Source: Streptomyces capoamus (lineage in GTDB: Bacteria > Actinomycetota > Actinomycetes > Streptomycetales > Streptomycetaceae). Taken from it: a stretch of 41,284 nucleotides of DNA. Where the stretch lies: contig NZ_BNBF01000017.1 of the NCBI RefSeq assembly GCF_014654935.1, positions 162,254 to 203,537 of the forward strand, read 5' to 3'. The translations under genes and the position numbers were made by a program. The notes beneath the pieces were generated by a model. It was given only the letters and a program-made list of their open reading frames with translations. It was not told the origin of the DNA and ran no database searches. Positions 7,458 to 15,180 of the stretch are shown here, one piece after another. Position 1 is the first letter of the stretch. Each line of letters opens with the position of its first letter.

Positions 7458-8441
7458 ATGACCGTGCTCATCCTGACCAGTGAAGAAGACGTGACGGCGG
7501 ACATGGTGGTCCTCCGGCTGGGCGAGGCCGGTGTGCCCGTCGTCCGGCTCGACCCCGCCGATCTGACGAACGGGGTGGCGCTGTCGGGCGAGTACGTGCA
7601 GGGCGCCTGCCGGGGACACCTGTCCGTCGGCGGGCGCCTGGTGAGCATGAACGGCCTGCGCTCCATCTGGGTGCGCAGACCCGGAACCCCGGCCGCCCGC
7701 GCCGTCCAGCCTTCCACCTGGCTGACGGAGGAATCGGCGCAGGCGCTCTACGGCATGCTGCGCTGGAGCGACGCCCGCTGGATGAACCATCCGGACGCCG
7801 CCCGCCGGGCCCGGCACAAGCCCTGGCAGCTGCACCTGGCCCAGCGCAGCGGCCTGCCGGTGCCGGCCACCCTCATCACCACGTTCCCGCAGGCCGCGCG
7901 GCGGTTCGCGGAACGCTTCCCGGACCTGGTGGTCAAGCCCGTGTCGGGCGCGCACCCGCAGGAGCCGCCCCGGGCGGTGCCGACCAGCCGGGTGGCACCG
8001 GACGCGGACTTCAGCGCCGTGGCGTTCGGTCCGACCCTGCTGCAACGGCGGGTCGCCAAGCGGGCCGACATCCGGCTCACCGTCGTCGGCGGCACCCTGC
8101 TGGCCGCACGCAAGCCCGCCGATCCCGACGCGCACCCCGACGACGTGGACGTGCGGTTCGCCCCGTCGGTCTCCCCCTGGCAGCCCGTCGACGTGCCGCC
8201 GCGCGTCGCCGAGGGCGTCCTGCGCTACATGGCGGACGCGGAACTGGCATACGGCGCCTTCGACTTCGCGGAGGACGCCGACGGGATCTGGTGGTTCCTG
8301 GAGTGCAACCAGTCCGGCCAGTTCGGCTTCGTGGAGATGGACACCGGCCAGCCGATCGCCGCCGCCATCGCCGACTGGCTCGCGGGGCGGCCCGGCCCGG
8401 ACGACGGGCGTGCGAACGGCGACCGGAGCGCAGCCTCCTGA
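7458..8441 (+). CDS. ATP-grasp peptide maturase (graspetide macrocyclase, SAV_5884-like)
   Basis: A 327-residue ATP-grasp ligase. Residues 1-110 form the pre-ATP-grasp/leader-binding region, including SIWVRRPG (69-76) and RWMNHPDAARRARHKPWQL, typical of graspetide ligases. The ATP-grasp core has Lys160 in VVKPVSG, the hinge LLQRRV (194-199), DIRLTVVGG, GAFDF (266-270) and metal-binding Glu282 and Asn284 in FLECNQSGQFG. It activates an Asp or Glu side chain of the precursor as acyl phosphate and forms ester or amide cross-links. It follows the precursor gene by 18 bases, so the two form an operon. The O-methyltransferase gene that commonly follows this family is absent. Confidence 0.9.
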   Translation: MTVLILTSEEDVTADMVVLRLGEAGVPVVRLDPADLTNGVALSGEYVQGACRGHLSVGGRLVSMNGLRSIWVRRPGTPAARAVQPSTWLTEESAQALYGMLRWSDARWMNHPDAARRARHKPWQLHLAQRSGLPVPATLITTFPQAARRFAERFPDLVVKPVSGAHPQEPPRAVPTSRVAPDADFSAVAFGPTLLQRRVAKRADIRLTVVGGTLLAARKPADPDAHPDDVDVRFAPSVSPWQPVDVPPRVAEGVLRYMADAELAYGAFDFAEDADGIWWFLECNQSGQFGFVEMDTGQPIAAAIADWLAGRPGPDDGRANGDRSAAS

Positions 8442-8534
8442 GAATGCGGGGAAACGGCACCGGGAACGGCTCGTGGGACGAGACGGACTCGTGGCACGAG
8501 AGGGAACGGAACGGCTCGGAGAAGGGAACGCGAC

Positions 8535-9422
8535 ATGCGCATCGGACTGCTGGGGACGGGCCCGTGGGCGCGGGCGGCGCACGCGCCCGCCCTCGCCGGG
8601 CACACCGGCGTCGACCTCGTCGGGGTGTGGGGCCGCCGGCCCGGCGCGGCCACGGCGCTCGCGGAGCAGTACGGCGTCGCCGCGTACGCCGACGTGGACG
8701 CGCTGCTGGCCGACGTGGACGCGGTGGCGGTGGCCCTGCCGCCGTCCGTACAGGCCGAGTTGGCGGTGCGGGCGGCCCGGGCGGGCCGTCATCTGCTGCT
8801 GGACAAGCCCCTGGCCCTGTCGGTGGCCGAGGGGCGGGCCGTGACCGAGGCGGTGGAGCGGGCCGGGGTGGCGTCGGTGGTGTTCTTCACGGCGCGCTTC
8901 CAGAAGGAGCCTGAGGCATGGATCGAGGAACAGGCCGCCGTCCCGGGCTGGTTCACGGCGCGGGCCCAGTGGCTCGGCGCGGTGTTCACGAGCGACAGCC
9001 CGTTCGCGGACTCTCCGTGGCGGCGGGAGAAGGGGGCGCTGTGGGACGTCGGCCCGCACGCCCTGTCGGTGCTGCTGCCGGTGCTCGGTGACGTACGGCA
9101 GGTGGTGGCGGCGGTGCACGGTCCGGCGGACACCGTGCACCTGGTGCTCGACCACGCCACCGGTGCGTCGAGCACCCTCACGCTCAGTCTCTCGGCGCCG
9201 CCGGCGGCGGCCGGGGCCGACGTGGAGCTGCGCGGCGAGGCCGGGGTGACGGTGCTGCCGGGGAGTTCCGAAGGCGCGGTCCCCGCGCTCGCCCGGGCCG
9301 CCGACGCCCTGGTGAGCGCGGTCCGCACGGGCCGGCCGCACTCCTGCGACGCCGCGTTCGGCCTCCGGATCACCGAAATCCTGGCCACGGCCCAGGCCCA
9401 CCTGACGAGCGGGACGGACTAG
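8535..9422 (+). CDS. Gfo/Idh/MocA-family oxidoreductase
   Basis: A 295-residue NAD(P)-dependent dehydrogenase. The N-terminal Rossmann motif is GLLGTGPWARAAH (4-16). The EKP-type catalytic motif appears as LLLDKPLAL with Lys91. WDVGPHAL (170-177) supplies the conserved Asp and His of the C-terminal domain. Family members oxidise or reduce sugars, inositols and related alcohols; the substrate is unknown. ATG 8535 has GAAGGGA upstream. It lies 93 bases after the ATP-grasp ligase on the same strand, so it may belong to the graspetide operon, though no oxidoreductase of this family is a standard graspetide partner to my knowledge. The intergenic stretch is rich in GGAACGG-like words. Confidence 0.88.
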   Translation: MRIGLLGTGPWARAAHAPALAGHTGVDLVGVWGRRPGAATALAEQYGVAAYADVDALLADVDAVAVALPPSVQAELAVRAARAGRHLLLDKPLALSVAEGRAVTEAVERAGVASVVFFTARFQKEPEAWIEEQAAVPGWFTARAQWLGAVFTSDSPFADSPWRREKGALWDVGPHALSVLLPVLGDVRQVVAAVHGPADTVHLVLDHATGASSTLTLSLSAPPAAAGADVELRGEAGVTVLPGSSEGAVPALARAADALVSAVRTGRPHSCDAAFGLRITEILATAQAHLTSGTD

Positions 9423-9698
9423 GCAGCCTGGGCGGGGGTGACCGGGAGGCGGGGAGGCCGGGAGGCCCCGGGCCGGGAGGCCGGGCGATCGGGCCGGGAC
9501 GCGGGGGCGGCGGATTCCGTGTCCCGGCCCGACCCCGTTGCCCTCCCCGCAGCCGGCGCTCTTACCCGGTCCGTCGCCCCCCGTGGCCGCGGCCGCCCTC
9601 AGCCAGTCCGCCGCCCTCCCCGGGGCGCCGCCGCTCTCCGCCGGGCCGTCTTGCCGGCCCGGTCGTCCGGGGGGCCGGTCGGCCGGTTGCCCTGTCGG

Positions 9699-10607
9699 TC
9701 ACCCGGCGTCGGTGCCCTCGTCGGACCAGTACGTCAAGCGTTCCCGTACGACGGGGTAGCCGGCCGTGCTGAAGTGCGCGGCCATCGGGAGGTTGCCCTG
9801 GTCGGTGGCGGCGGCGATGAACTCGGCGCCCCGCCGGGCCAGGAAGTGGGTGCACTCGGCGAGCAGGTCGTAGGCGTATCCGTGGCCCCGCTGGTCCGGC
9901 ACCACGCCGATGAAGCCGACGCACGGCCCGGCGGGGTTGCGTGCCGGGATGTGGATGCCGACCGCCTCGCCCGCCGGTGTGCGCGCGACCTGCCACCACT
10001 GCCTGGGTGACGGGAACCAGTGGAAGTCGTCCAGGTCCTCCTGGGCCGCCTGGTCGACGCCGCCCCGCTCGACGGCCCGGCGGGCGTGCGCGTCGAGCGT
10101 GGCGGCATTGATGCGGCGCAGGAGGCCGAGGAACACCGTGTCGTCCGGCTCGGCGGTGAAGACCAGGCGGCCGGGCCGCTCGGGCAGGCCCCGGTCCGGC
10201 GTCCAGCGGTACAGGTAACGCTCGACCAGGGGCAGGTAGCCGGCTCCGCGTGCGGCGGCGGTGCGGGCGTCCGCCGCGGCGCGCAGGCGCGGGTCGGCCC
10301 GATAGCCGGAGGGCAGGTCGAGTTCGAGTTCGTCGGTCCGCCAGGGCGCTGACCGCAGGAGGGCGGCGCCGGCCTCCTCCTCGCCCTCGGCCACGTCGAA
10401 CCAGTTGATCAGCAGGGGTTCCGGGTCCTCGGGCCGGGCCCACCAGGCGGCGCGCGCCACGGTACGGCCGTCGCGCAGGGCGACGCGCTGCCAGTCGGGG
10501 CGGTACCGGGTCAGGCGGTGCCTCTCACCGAGGCGCAGCGGATCGGGCATGGTGTGGAACAGGTGGGCACTGCTCTCGTCGAGCGTGCGGATGACCGGAT
10601 CGGTCAT
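9699..10607 (-). CDS. GNAT-family N-acetyltransferase
   Basis: A 302-residue protein with a poorly conserved N-terminal half and a C-terminal GNAT domain. The acetyl-CoA loop is in CVGFIGVVPDQRGHGYAYDLL (V-x-P-x-x-R-G-x-G; about 228-248), preceded by the beta-strand AVGIHIPARNP and followed by ATDQGNLPMAAHF-AGY, the usual end of the fold. Length is about twice a single GNAT domain, so the N-terminal half may be a degenerate second copy. The acceptor substrate is not predictable. ATG 10607 follows GGAGGATTCCC. A possible 19-codon leader peptide gene lies 45 bases upstream on the same strand. Confidence 0.85.
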   Translation of the reverse strand: MTDPVIRTLDESSAHLFHTMPDPLRLGERHRLTRYRPDWQRVALRDGRTVARAAWWARPEDPEPLLINWFDVAEGEEEAGAALLRSAPWRTDELELDLPSGYRADPRLRAAADARTAAARGAGYLPLVERYLYRWTPDRGLPERPGRLVFTAEPDDTVFLGLLRRINAATLDAHARRAVERGGVDQAAQEDLDDFHWFPSPRQWWQVARTPAGEAVGIHIPARNPAGPCVGFIGVVPDQRGHGYAYDLLAECTHFLARRGAEFIAAATDQGNLPMAAHFSTAGYPVVRERLTYWSDEGTDAG

Positions 10608-10652
10608 GGGAATCCTCCGGGATGCGTACGGTGTACGGCGCTCCCGGGCGGA

Positions 10653-10712
10653 TCAGGGGTGACCCGCGCGCGGCACGGGCCGGGGGGAGCGCCGGCGGCT
10701 GCTGTCGTGCAT
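10653..10712 (-). CDS. possible 19-aa leader peptide upstream of the GNAT gene
   Basis: A short frame with a near-perfect Shine-Dalgarno (AAGGAGGTGA) eight bases or less before ATG 10712 encodes 19 residues that begin MHDSSRRRSPRP and end GHP. It stops at 10653, 45 bases before the GNAT start. Four Arg and three Pro codons in a short stretch could make ribosomes pause. Such tiny, well-initiated frames before an enzyme gene can act as regulatory leaders. No alternative hairpins were demonstrated. Confidence 0.4.
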   Translation of the reverse strand: MHDSSRRRSPRPVPRAGHP

Positions 10713-10863
10713 GGCGCTCACCTCCTTCTTCCGTCCGGCTGACGTGGTGGGGAGAGAGTAGCGGGCGGCCGAGCGGCGCATCAACCGGTTTTCAGGCGGC
10801 GCAGTCACCGGTCTCGGGCGGGAGATCCACCGGCTCTCCGCGCGGGGCCCTCCGTCGGCGGCG

Positions 10864-10869
10864 TAGCTT
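10864..10869 (+). promoter_or_regulatory. leaderless-type -10 box of the SpoIIE phosphatase gene
   Basis: TAGCTT ends six bases before GTG 10876, with no Shine-Dalgarno. The same spacing recurs at several other genes in the window. Confidence 0.55.
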
Positions 10870-10875
10870 GGGGAT

Positions 10876-11982
10876 GTGGCATCGGTGCGCGGCTGGTCGT
10901 CGCGCGGGCACCTGGAGGATCGCGGCTGGCTGCGGGGCGCGCCACCGCCGTGGTGGGTCCGGGTGCTGCCGGTGCTGCTGCTGGCGGCCGTCGGCTCGGC
11001 CACGCTGGTCACGCCGCACGCGCGGGACCTCGGTTTCCTGCTGGGGGCCATCCCGCCGCTGGCGGTGCTGTCGTACGGCCCGGCGGCGACCGGGGTGCTC
11101 GGGGTGGGCGTGGTCGTGATGCTGAACGTGCCGGCCACGCATCTGAACCGCCCGGGCGACACCGATCTGCTCACCATCGTGTTCGTGGCCGCGCTGAGCG
11201 TGTTCGTGTCCTACGTGCGCAGTCACCGGGACGCCCAGCTGAACACCGAGCGGGCGATCGGGGAGGCGGTGCAGCGGGCTGTGCTGCCGCCGCTGCCGGA
11301 GCGGGTCGGACGGGTCGGCTGCGCGGCCTTCTACCGGCCCGCGCAGGACGGGACGCTGGTCGGCGGCGACTTCTTCGACGTGCGGCACGGCCCGCACGGG
11401 GTGCGCGCGGTGATGGGGGACGTGCAGGGTCACGGGCTGTCGGCGGTCGCGACGGTGGTGTCGCTGCTGGGCGCGTTCCGGGAGGCGGCCCTGGACCAGC
11501 CCGACCTGGAGTCGGTGGCGGCGCGGCTGGACCGCCGGCTGGCGGTGGACTCGGCGGACGTACGGCACGCGGAGCTCTTCGCGACGGCCCTGCTGGTGGA
11601 GTTCACCCCCGGTTCGACCGCGATGCGGGTGGTGGCCTGTGGTCATCCCGCGCCGGTGCTGCTGCACGGGGACCAGGCGCGGGAGGTGGGCGTCGCGCCC
11701 GGTCCGCCGCTGGGCATCGGGCTCCTCGGCGTCGACCGGCCGAAGGAGGTCACCGTGCCGCTCGGTCCGGACGACCGGGTCTTCCTGGCCTCCGACGGCG
11801 TGTGGGAGGCGCGGGACGCCGCGGGCACCTTCTACCCGCTGCCGGAGCGCCTGGCCGCCCTGGCGCACACCCCGACCGCCGAGCTGCCCGCCGCGGTGTG
11901 GGCGGACCTGCTGCGGCGTCACTACGCGGTCCGCGACGACGCGACGATCCTGGTGCTGGCGCCCGCTCCGCCGGACCGCTGA
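10876..11982 (+). CDS. membrane-anchored PP2C/SpoIIE-type serine phosphatase
   Basis: A 368-residue protein. Three hydrophobic segments (about 29-44, 53-84, 98-112) place the N-terminus in the membrane. A short helix HRDAQLNTERAIGEAVQRAVLPPLPE links to a SpoIIE phosphatase domain from about 135. Metal ligands are visible as GGDFFDV (163-169, Asp165) and MGDVQGHG (180-187, Asp182); CGHPAP, LASDGVWEARD and RDDATILVL are also present. These enzymes dephosphorylate anti-anti-sigma or related regulatory proteins in response to stress. No PAS, GAF or HATPase module is fused. Start GTG 10876 is backed by the -10 box. A second protein of the same build is at 31282-32496. Confidence 0.9.
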   Translation: MASVRGWSSRGHLEDRGWLRGAPPPWWVRVLPVLLLAAVGSATLVTPHARDLGFLLGAIPPLAVLSYGPAATGVLGVGVVVMLNVPATHLNRPGDTDLLTIVFVAALSVFVSYVRSHRDAQLNTERAIGEAVQRAVLPPLPERVGRVGCAAFYRPAQDGTLVGGDFFDVRHGPHGVRAVMGDVQGHGLSAVATVVSLLGAFREAALDQPDLESVAARLDRRLAVDSADVRHAELFATALLVEFTPGSTAMRVVACGHPAPVLLHGDQAREVGVAPGPPLGIGLLGVDRPKEVTVPLGPDDRVFLASDGVWEARDAAGTFYPLPERLAALAHTPTAELPAAVWADLLRRHYAVRDDATILVLAPAPPDR

Positions 11983-12000
11983 CCCCGTCCTGCGGTCAGC
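11978..12000. terminator. hairpin shared by convergent stops
   Basis: GCTGACC (11978-11984) pairs with GGTCAGC (11994-12000) around a nine-base loop. The stem contains the stop codons of both the phosphatase (11980-11982) and the convergent Lrp gene (11996-11998), an economical bidirectional terminator. Confidence 0.5.
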
Positions 12001-12445
12001 CCACGTCCCACAGGAAGCGATGCGTGTGGATGCCGAAGTACGGGAAGGAGCGGATCTCGCGGACGCCCTCGATGGGGCGGACGACGTCGTTGACGAGGTC
12101 GAGCAGTGCCTTCGGGCCGGGGGCGACCACCTCGGCGAAGAGGTCGAAGCCGCCGGAGGTGAGCACCGAGTAGACGACCTCGGGGCGCTCGGCGAGGGTG
12201 TCGGCGACGGCCCGCGGGTCGCCGTCGACGCCGATGCCGAGCAGCGCCATGGCCTGTCCGCCCATGGCCATCGGGTCGGTGACGCCGACCACCTGCACCG
12301 CCTTGGAGTCCAGCAGGCGCTGCAGGCGCTGCCGGGCGGCCGAGGCGGACAGGCCGACCCTGGGGCCGAGGTCGGCGTAGGCGATACGGCCGTCGGTCTG
12401 CAGCTCCCGCAGGATGGCGCGGTCGATGTCGTCCATGTCCCTCAC
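11996..12445 (-). CDS. Lrp/AsnC-family transcriptional regulator
   Basis: A 149-residue regulator. Residues 4-50 form the helix-turn-helix: DDIDRAILRELQTDGRIAY, then LGPRVGLSASAARQRLQRL. The C-terminal RAM effector domain starts at about 65 (MALLGIGVDGD) and contains VVYSVLTSGGFDLFAEVVAPG, the usual ligand-binding turn. It should form dimers or octamers and respond to an amino acid. GTG 12445 is preferred over ATG 12436 because AAGGAG lies nine bases before the GTG but 18 before the ATG. It follows the aminotransferase gene by 29 bases, so both are probably one transcript and the regulator likely controls it; see the inverted repeat at 13900-13929. Confidence 0.9.
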   Translation of the reverse strand: MRDMDDIDRAILRELQTDGRIAYADLGPRVGLSASAARQRLQRLLDSKAVQVVGVTDPMAMGGQAMALLGIGVDGDPRAVADTLAERPEVVYSVLTSGGFDLFAEVVAPGPKALLDLVNDVVRPIEGVREIRSFPYFGIHTHRFLWDVG

Positions 12446-12474
12446 GTCTCGCGGCTCCTTCCCCGGGCCTCTGT

Positions 12475-13824
12475 TCAGCCGGCCAGTTCGGCGAGCGCGG
12501 CGGCGAACACCTCGGTGTGCGTGTCGACGTCCTGCTCGGTGGTGTCCGGGCACATCAGCGCCATGTTGTGGAACGGGGTGAGCAGGATGCCACGGTTGGC
12601 GAGGTAGAGGTGCAGGAAGTCCTCCAGCTCCGGGTCGGAGGCCGCCGCGGACTCGGTGCCGGTGCGCGGGGCCGGGGAGGTGAAGCGGTACTCGGTGCGC
12701 GCGCCGAGCCGGCTGACCGACCAGGGCAGCCCGTGTGCCGCCAGGCCGTCCCGGACGCCCGTCTCGAAGCGCTCGGCGAGGGTGCCCATACGGGCGAACG
12801 CCTCGCCGGTCAGCACGTGTTCGAGGGTGGCGCGGGTGGCCGCGACCGACAGGGCGTTGCCGGCGAGGGTGCCGCCCACGCCGCCCATGTCGACGAGGTC
12901 CAGGTCGCCGCGGGCCAGCAGCCGCTCGGCCAGTTCGGCGGAGAGCCCGTAGGCGCCGGCCGGGATGCCGCCGCCGATGGCCTTGCCGATGGTGAGCAGG
13001 TCGGGCGCCAGGTCCCAGGCGCCGGTGCAGCCGCCGGGGCCGGCGGAGAAGGTGTGCGTCTCGTCGTTGACGAGGAGGGTGCCGTACTGCCGGGTCAGTT
13101 CGCGGACGCCCGTGAGGTAGCCGGGTTCGGGGAGCACGATGCCGATGTTGGTGAGGGCCGGTTCCATGAGCACGGCGGCGACGTCGCCGTGGGCCAGCTC
13201 CCGCTCCAGCCCGGCGAGGTCGTTGAACTCGGCGACCCTGCTGGTCAGCGTCACGTCGCAGGGTGCGCCGACGTTGCCGGGCCGGGGCGCCCCGGGGCCG
13301 TCGGGAGTGGTGACGATGAGCGACTCGTCCACGCTGCCGTGGTAGCAGTAGCTGTTGACGAGGATCTTCGGCCGGCCGGTGACGGCGCGGGCGAGCCGGA
13401 TCGCCCAGCGGTTGGCGTCGGTGGCGGTGAGCGAGAAGCTCCAGCGGGCGAGCCCGAAACGGCGGGTCAGCTCGGCGCCGACCCATTCGGCGTCCTCGGT
13501 GGGCAGCATGGCGGTGGCCCCGCCCAGTTCGGCGTACCGGCGGTGCACCGCCTCGGCGACGGGCGCGGGCGAGTGGCCGGCCATCGCACCGGTGTCGCCG
13601 AGGCAGAAGTCGACGTACGTGTGGCCGTCGACGTCGGTGACGCGGGCGCCCCGTGCCTCGGCCAGGTACCGCGGGAAGCCGCCGGCGGTCTTGTTCATCC
13701 AGGTCATCGGCACCCGGCCGAAGAGGTGGTCGGCGCGTGCGTAGGCCGCCCGGGAACGCGGGTTCCGGCGTTCGGCCTCGGCGCTCTCGCGGGCGAGGAG
13801 GGCGTGCAGACGGGCGCGGTCCAT
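12475..13824 (-). CDS. class III PLP-dependent aminotransferase (glutamate-1-semialdehyde aminotransferase-like)
   Basis: A 449-residue fold-type I enzyme. DVDGHTYVDFCLGDTGAMAGHSP (65-87) is the class III entry motif. LVNDETHTF (251-259) gives the PLP-nitrogen Asp254, and TIGKAIGGGIPAGAYG (278-293) the Schiff-base Lys281. The family includes HemL and many specialised transaminases; because no hem genes adjoin and a Lrp regulator follows, an amino-acid or amine transaminase is more likely than heme synthesis. ATG 13824 is preceded by GAGGTGTCCC. The open frame continues upstream to 14019 but that part is promoter DNA. It is the first gene of an operon with the Lrp regulator. Confidence 0.88.
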   Translation of the reverse strand: MDRARLHALLARESAEAERRNPRSRAAYARADHLFGRVPMTWMNKTAGGFPRYLAEARGARVTDVDGHTYVDFCLGDTGAMAGHSPAPVAEAVHRRYAELGGATAMLPTEDAEWVGAELTRRFGLARWSFSLTATDANRWAIRLARAVTGRPKILVNSYCYHGSVDESLIVTTPDGPGAPRPGNVGAPCDVTLTSRVAEFNDLAGLERELAHGDVAAVLMEPALTNIGIVLPEPGYLTGVRELTRQYGTLLVNDETHTFSAGPGGCTGAWDLAPDLLTIGKAIGGGIPAGAYGLSAELAERLLARGDLDLVDMGGVGGTLAGNALSVAATRATLEHVLTGEAFARMGTLAERFETGVRDGLAAHGLPWSVSRLGARTEYRFTSPAPRTGTESAAASDPELEDFLHLYLANRGILLTPFHNMALMCPDTTEQDVDTHTEVFAAALAELAG

Positions 13825-13859
13825 GGGACACCTCGACGGGCAGGCGACGGAATGCGATG

Positions 13860-13889
13860 AGCGTACGACCGAAACCTGGATCCCTGCAA
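13860..13889 (-). promoter_or_regulatory. predicted promoter of the aminotransferase-Lrp operon
   Basis: On the minus strand TTGCAG (13889-13884) and TACGCT (13865-13860) are separated by 18 bases, a good match to a SigA/HrdB-type promoter. It lies 36 bases upstream of ATG 13824 and directly downstream of the inverted repeat at 13900-13929. Confidence 0.5.
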
Positions 13890-13899
13890 TGGATGGCAA

Positions 13900-13929
13900 T
13901 TGATTCGATCGTTGCCACAGTCGAATCAA
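13900..13929. promoter_or_regulatory. 9-bp inverted repeat, candidate regulator site
   Basis: TTGATTCGA (13900-13908) and TCGAATCAA (13921-13929) are perfect reverse complements with a 12-base spacer. The site ends ten bases from the predicted -35 of the aminotransferase operon, the position of an activator site. The region 13825-14161 (337 bases) holds no gene; besides this site it contains the promoter at 13860-13889 and a small AT-rich palindrome GTAGA-AATA-TCTAC at 14049-14062 in front of the rightward gene. Confidence 0.5.
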
Positions 13930-14161
13930 GCGTCTGTCCGGTGATCCGGCACGGACGGGTGGCGCACTCCCCTCGCCAACTGACGAACCGGTACGCGGAG
14001 TTCGAACGTCCCGACTCAAACGCCAGGGTTCGCCACCCCTTCCGTCACGTAGAAATATCTACAACGATGCATATGCCGGGTTGGCGCACGGAAGCGCGAA
14101 GTGCCCGGTCACGGCCGTTCCCTGCGCTGGGGCGGGCGAGCGAGGAGACCCGGAGCAGTGC

Positions 14162-14629
14162 ATGACGAACACGATGTGGATGCGGGGCGTGGAGTGGCTG
14201 GCCGCGGCGTCGGCCGACCCGCGCGCCTGCAAATGGGAATGGGACCACGGGGAGGGTTTCGCACTGCTGGAGGCGGGACGCTTCTGGGACGTGCTGAGCG
14301 TCCCGGACCGGCTGGGCCTGCTGACCCTGGACCTGCTGTGGCGTCCGGCCCTTCCGGTGCCCGGGCCGACGCTGGTGGACACGGCGGCGGGCCGGGTCGG
14401 CTTCTTCCTGCCGCCGGACCCGTCCGGGGGCTGGGTGGGCGCGGGGCTGCGCTACGCGACGAAGGGCTCCTGGGTCGCGGTACCGCCGCCGTACCGGTCC
14501 GCCCGCTCCCTGGAGTGGCTCGTCCCGCCCGACGGCACCGGGATGCTCCACGCACCCGGGCCCCTGGAGGACGCGTTGCAGCAGGCCAACGGCACATTGG
14601 CGGTGCTCGCGCCGCTGTGCGGGCGATGA
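14162..14629 (+). CDS. small protein resembling a primase-polymerase (Prim-Pol) N-terminal domain
   Basis: A 155-residue soluble protein. The order GVEWLAAASADPRACKWEWDHG, FALLEAGRFWDVLSVP, GRVGFFLPP and GSWVAVPPPYRSARSLEWLVPPDGTG resembles a short actinobacterial group related to the bifunctional DNA primase/polymerase N-terminal domain. The catalytic acidic residues of a true Prim-Pol are not evident apart from WDVL, so activity is doubtful. It stands alone, divergent from the aminotransferase operon. ATG 14162 is chosen because GGAG precedes it; the frame is open upstream to ATG 14081. Function unknown. Confidence 0.6.
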   Translation: MTNTMWMRGVEWLAAASADPRACKWEWDHGEGFALLEAGRFWDVLSVPDRLGLLTLDLLWRPALPVPGPTLVDTAAGRVGFFLPPDPSGGWVGAGLRYATKGSWVAVPPPYRSARSLEWLVPPDGTGMLHAPGPLEDALQQANGTLAVLAPLCGR

Positions 14630-14633
14630 CGGG

Positions 14634-14852
14634 TCACAGCCGGCCGGGCTCGTGCCGGGCGTCCGGGAGGAGGCCGGAGAGGGCGGGGAGGACGGACCAC
14701 GGTTCGTCGGGCTCCGCGGGGACGGTCCGTCCCTGCGCCCGCCACTCGGCGACGAGCCCGGCGTAGATCGGCTCGCGCGTGCGATCCACCCGGCGCAGCC
14801 CGCGCATCCGGTCCATGCGCTCCATCCGGTCCATCCAGTCCAAGCGATCCAT
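14634..14852 (-). CDS. small hypothetical protein with MDR repeats
   Basis: A 72-residue frame. Residues 1-17 are a run of MDR/MER/LDW triplets encoded by 9-bp tandem repeats; the remainder, REPIYAGLVAEWRAQGRTV followed by PAEPDEPW, reads as a compact helical motif seen, as I recall, in small Streptomyces hypotheticals. The Shine-Dalgarno before ATG 14852 is weak and the frame stays open upstream to 15257, so the start is uncertain. The stop is 4 bases beyond the convergent Prim-Pol-like gene. Function unknown. Confidence 0.45.
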   Translation of the reverse strand: MDRLDWMDRMERMDRMRGLRRVDRTREPIYAGLVAEWRAQGRTVPAEPDEPWSVLPALSGLLPDARHEPGRL

Positions 14853-15180
14853 GCCGGGGCAACGTCCGGCGCCCACGACCGGTACGCCCCGCACCGCCCG
14901 CTCACCGGGTCGGGTGAGCCCGTCCCCCGAACGTGGTGTTCCACCCGTCGGACAAGCATTCCGCTCCGGTCGGAGGAGGGGTGGGTGACCCGGACCGGCA
15001 CCGGGACGCCGGAAGCCCGCCTCGCCCCCTGCCGGCGCGCGTCCCGCGCGGCCCGCTCCTATCCTGGGAAGGTCCTGCCGGAAAGGGCCTGCTCGGAGGG
15101 CCTGTGAGGGCCCGCGGGCACAGGGTCCGGCCCGGCGTCCGCCCCGCGCACGGCCGCCGCCACGCGCTTGGAGGCAGCCC
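14853..15180. other. 328-base stretch without a convincing gene
   Basis: Frames here are open on both strands because of the high GC, but none has a good start or recognisable protein. On the plus strand TATCCT at 15060-15065 is a possible -10 for the serine hydrolase, which would leave a leader of about 110 bases. Nothing else stands out. Confidence 0.4.

Noticed and set aside
8444..8534. Possible second small peptide (Gly/Asn/Ser/Glu-rich) between the ATP-grasp ligase and the oxidoreductase
   Set aside because: No ribosome site, and the frame runs on without a stop far into the oxidoreductase gene, so it is not a discrete precursor.
9423..9698. Repeated CCGGGAGGC-like words after the oxidoreductase gene
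   Set aside because: Irregular, short and typical of GC-rich intergenic DNA; no defined unit or stable hairpin.
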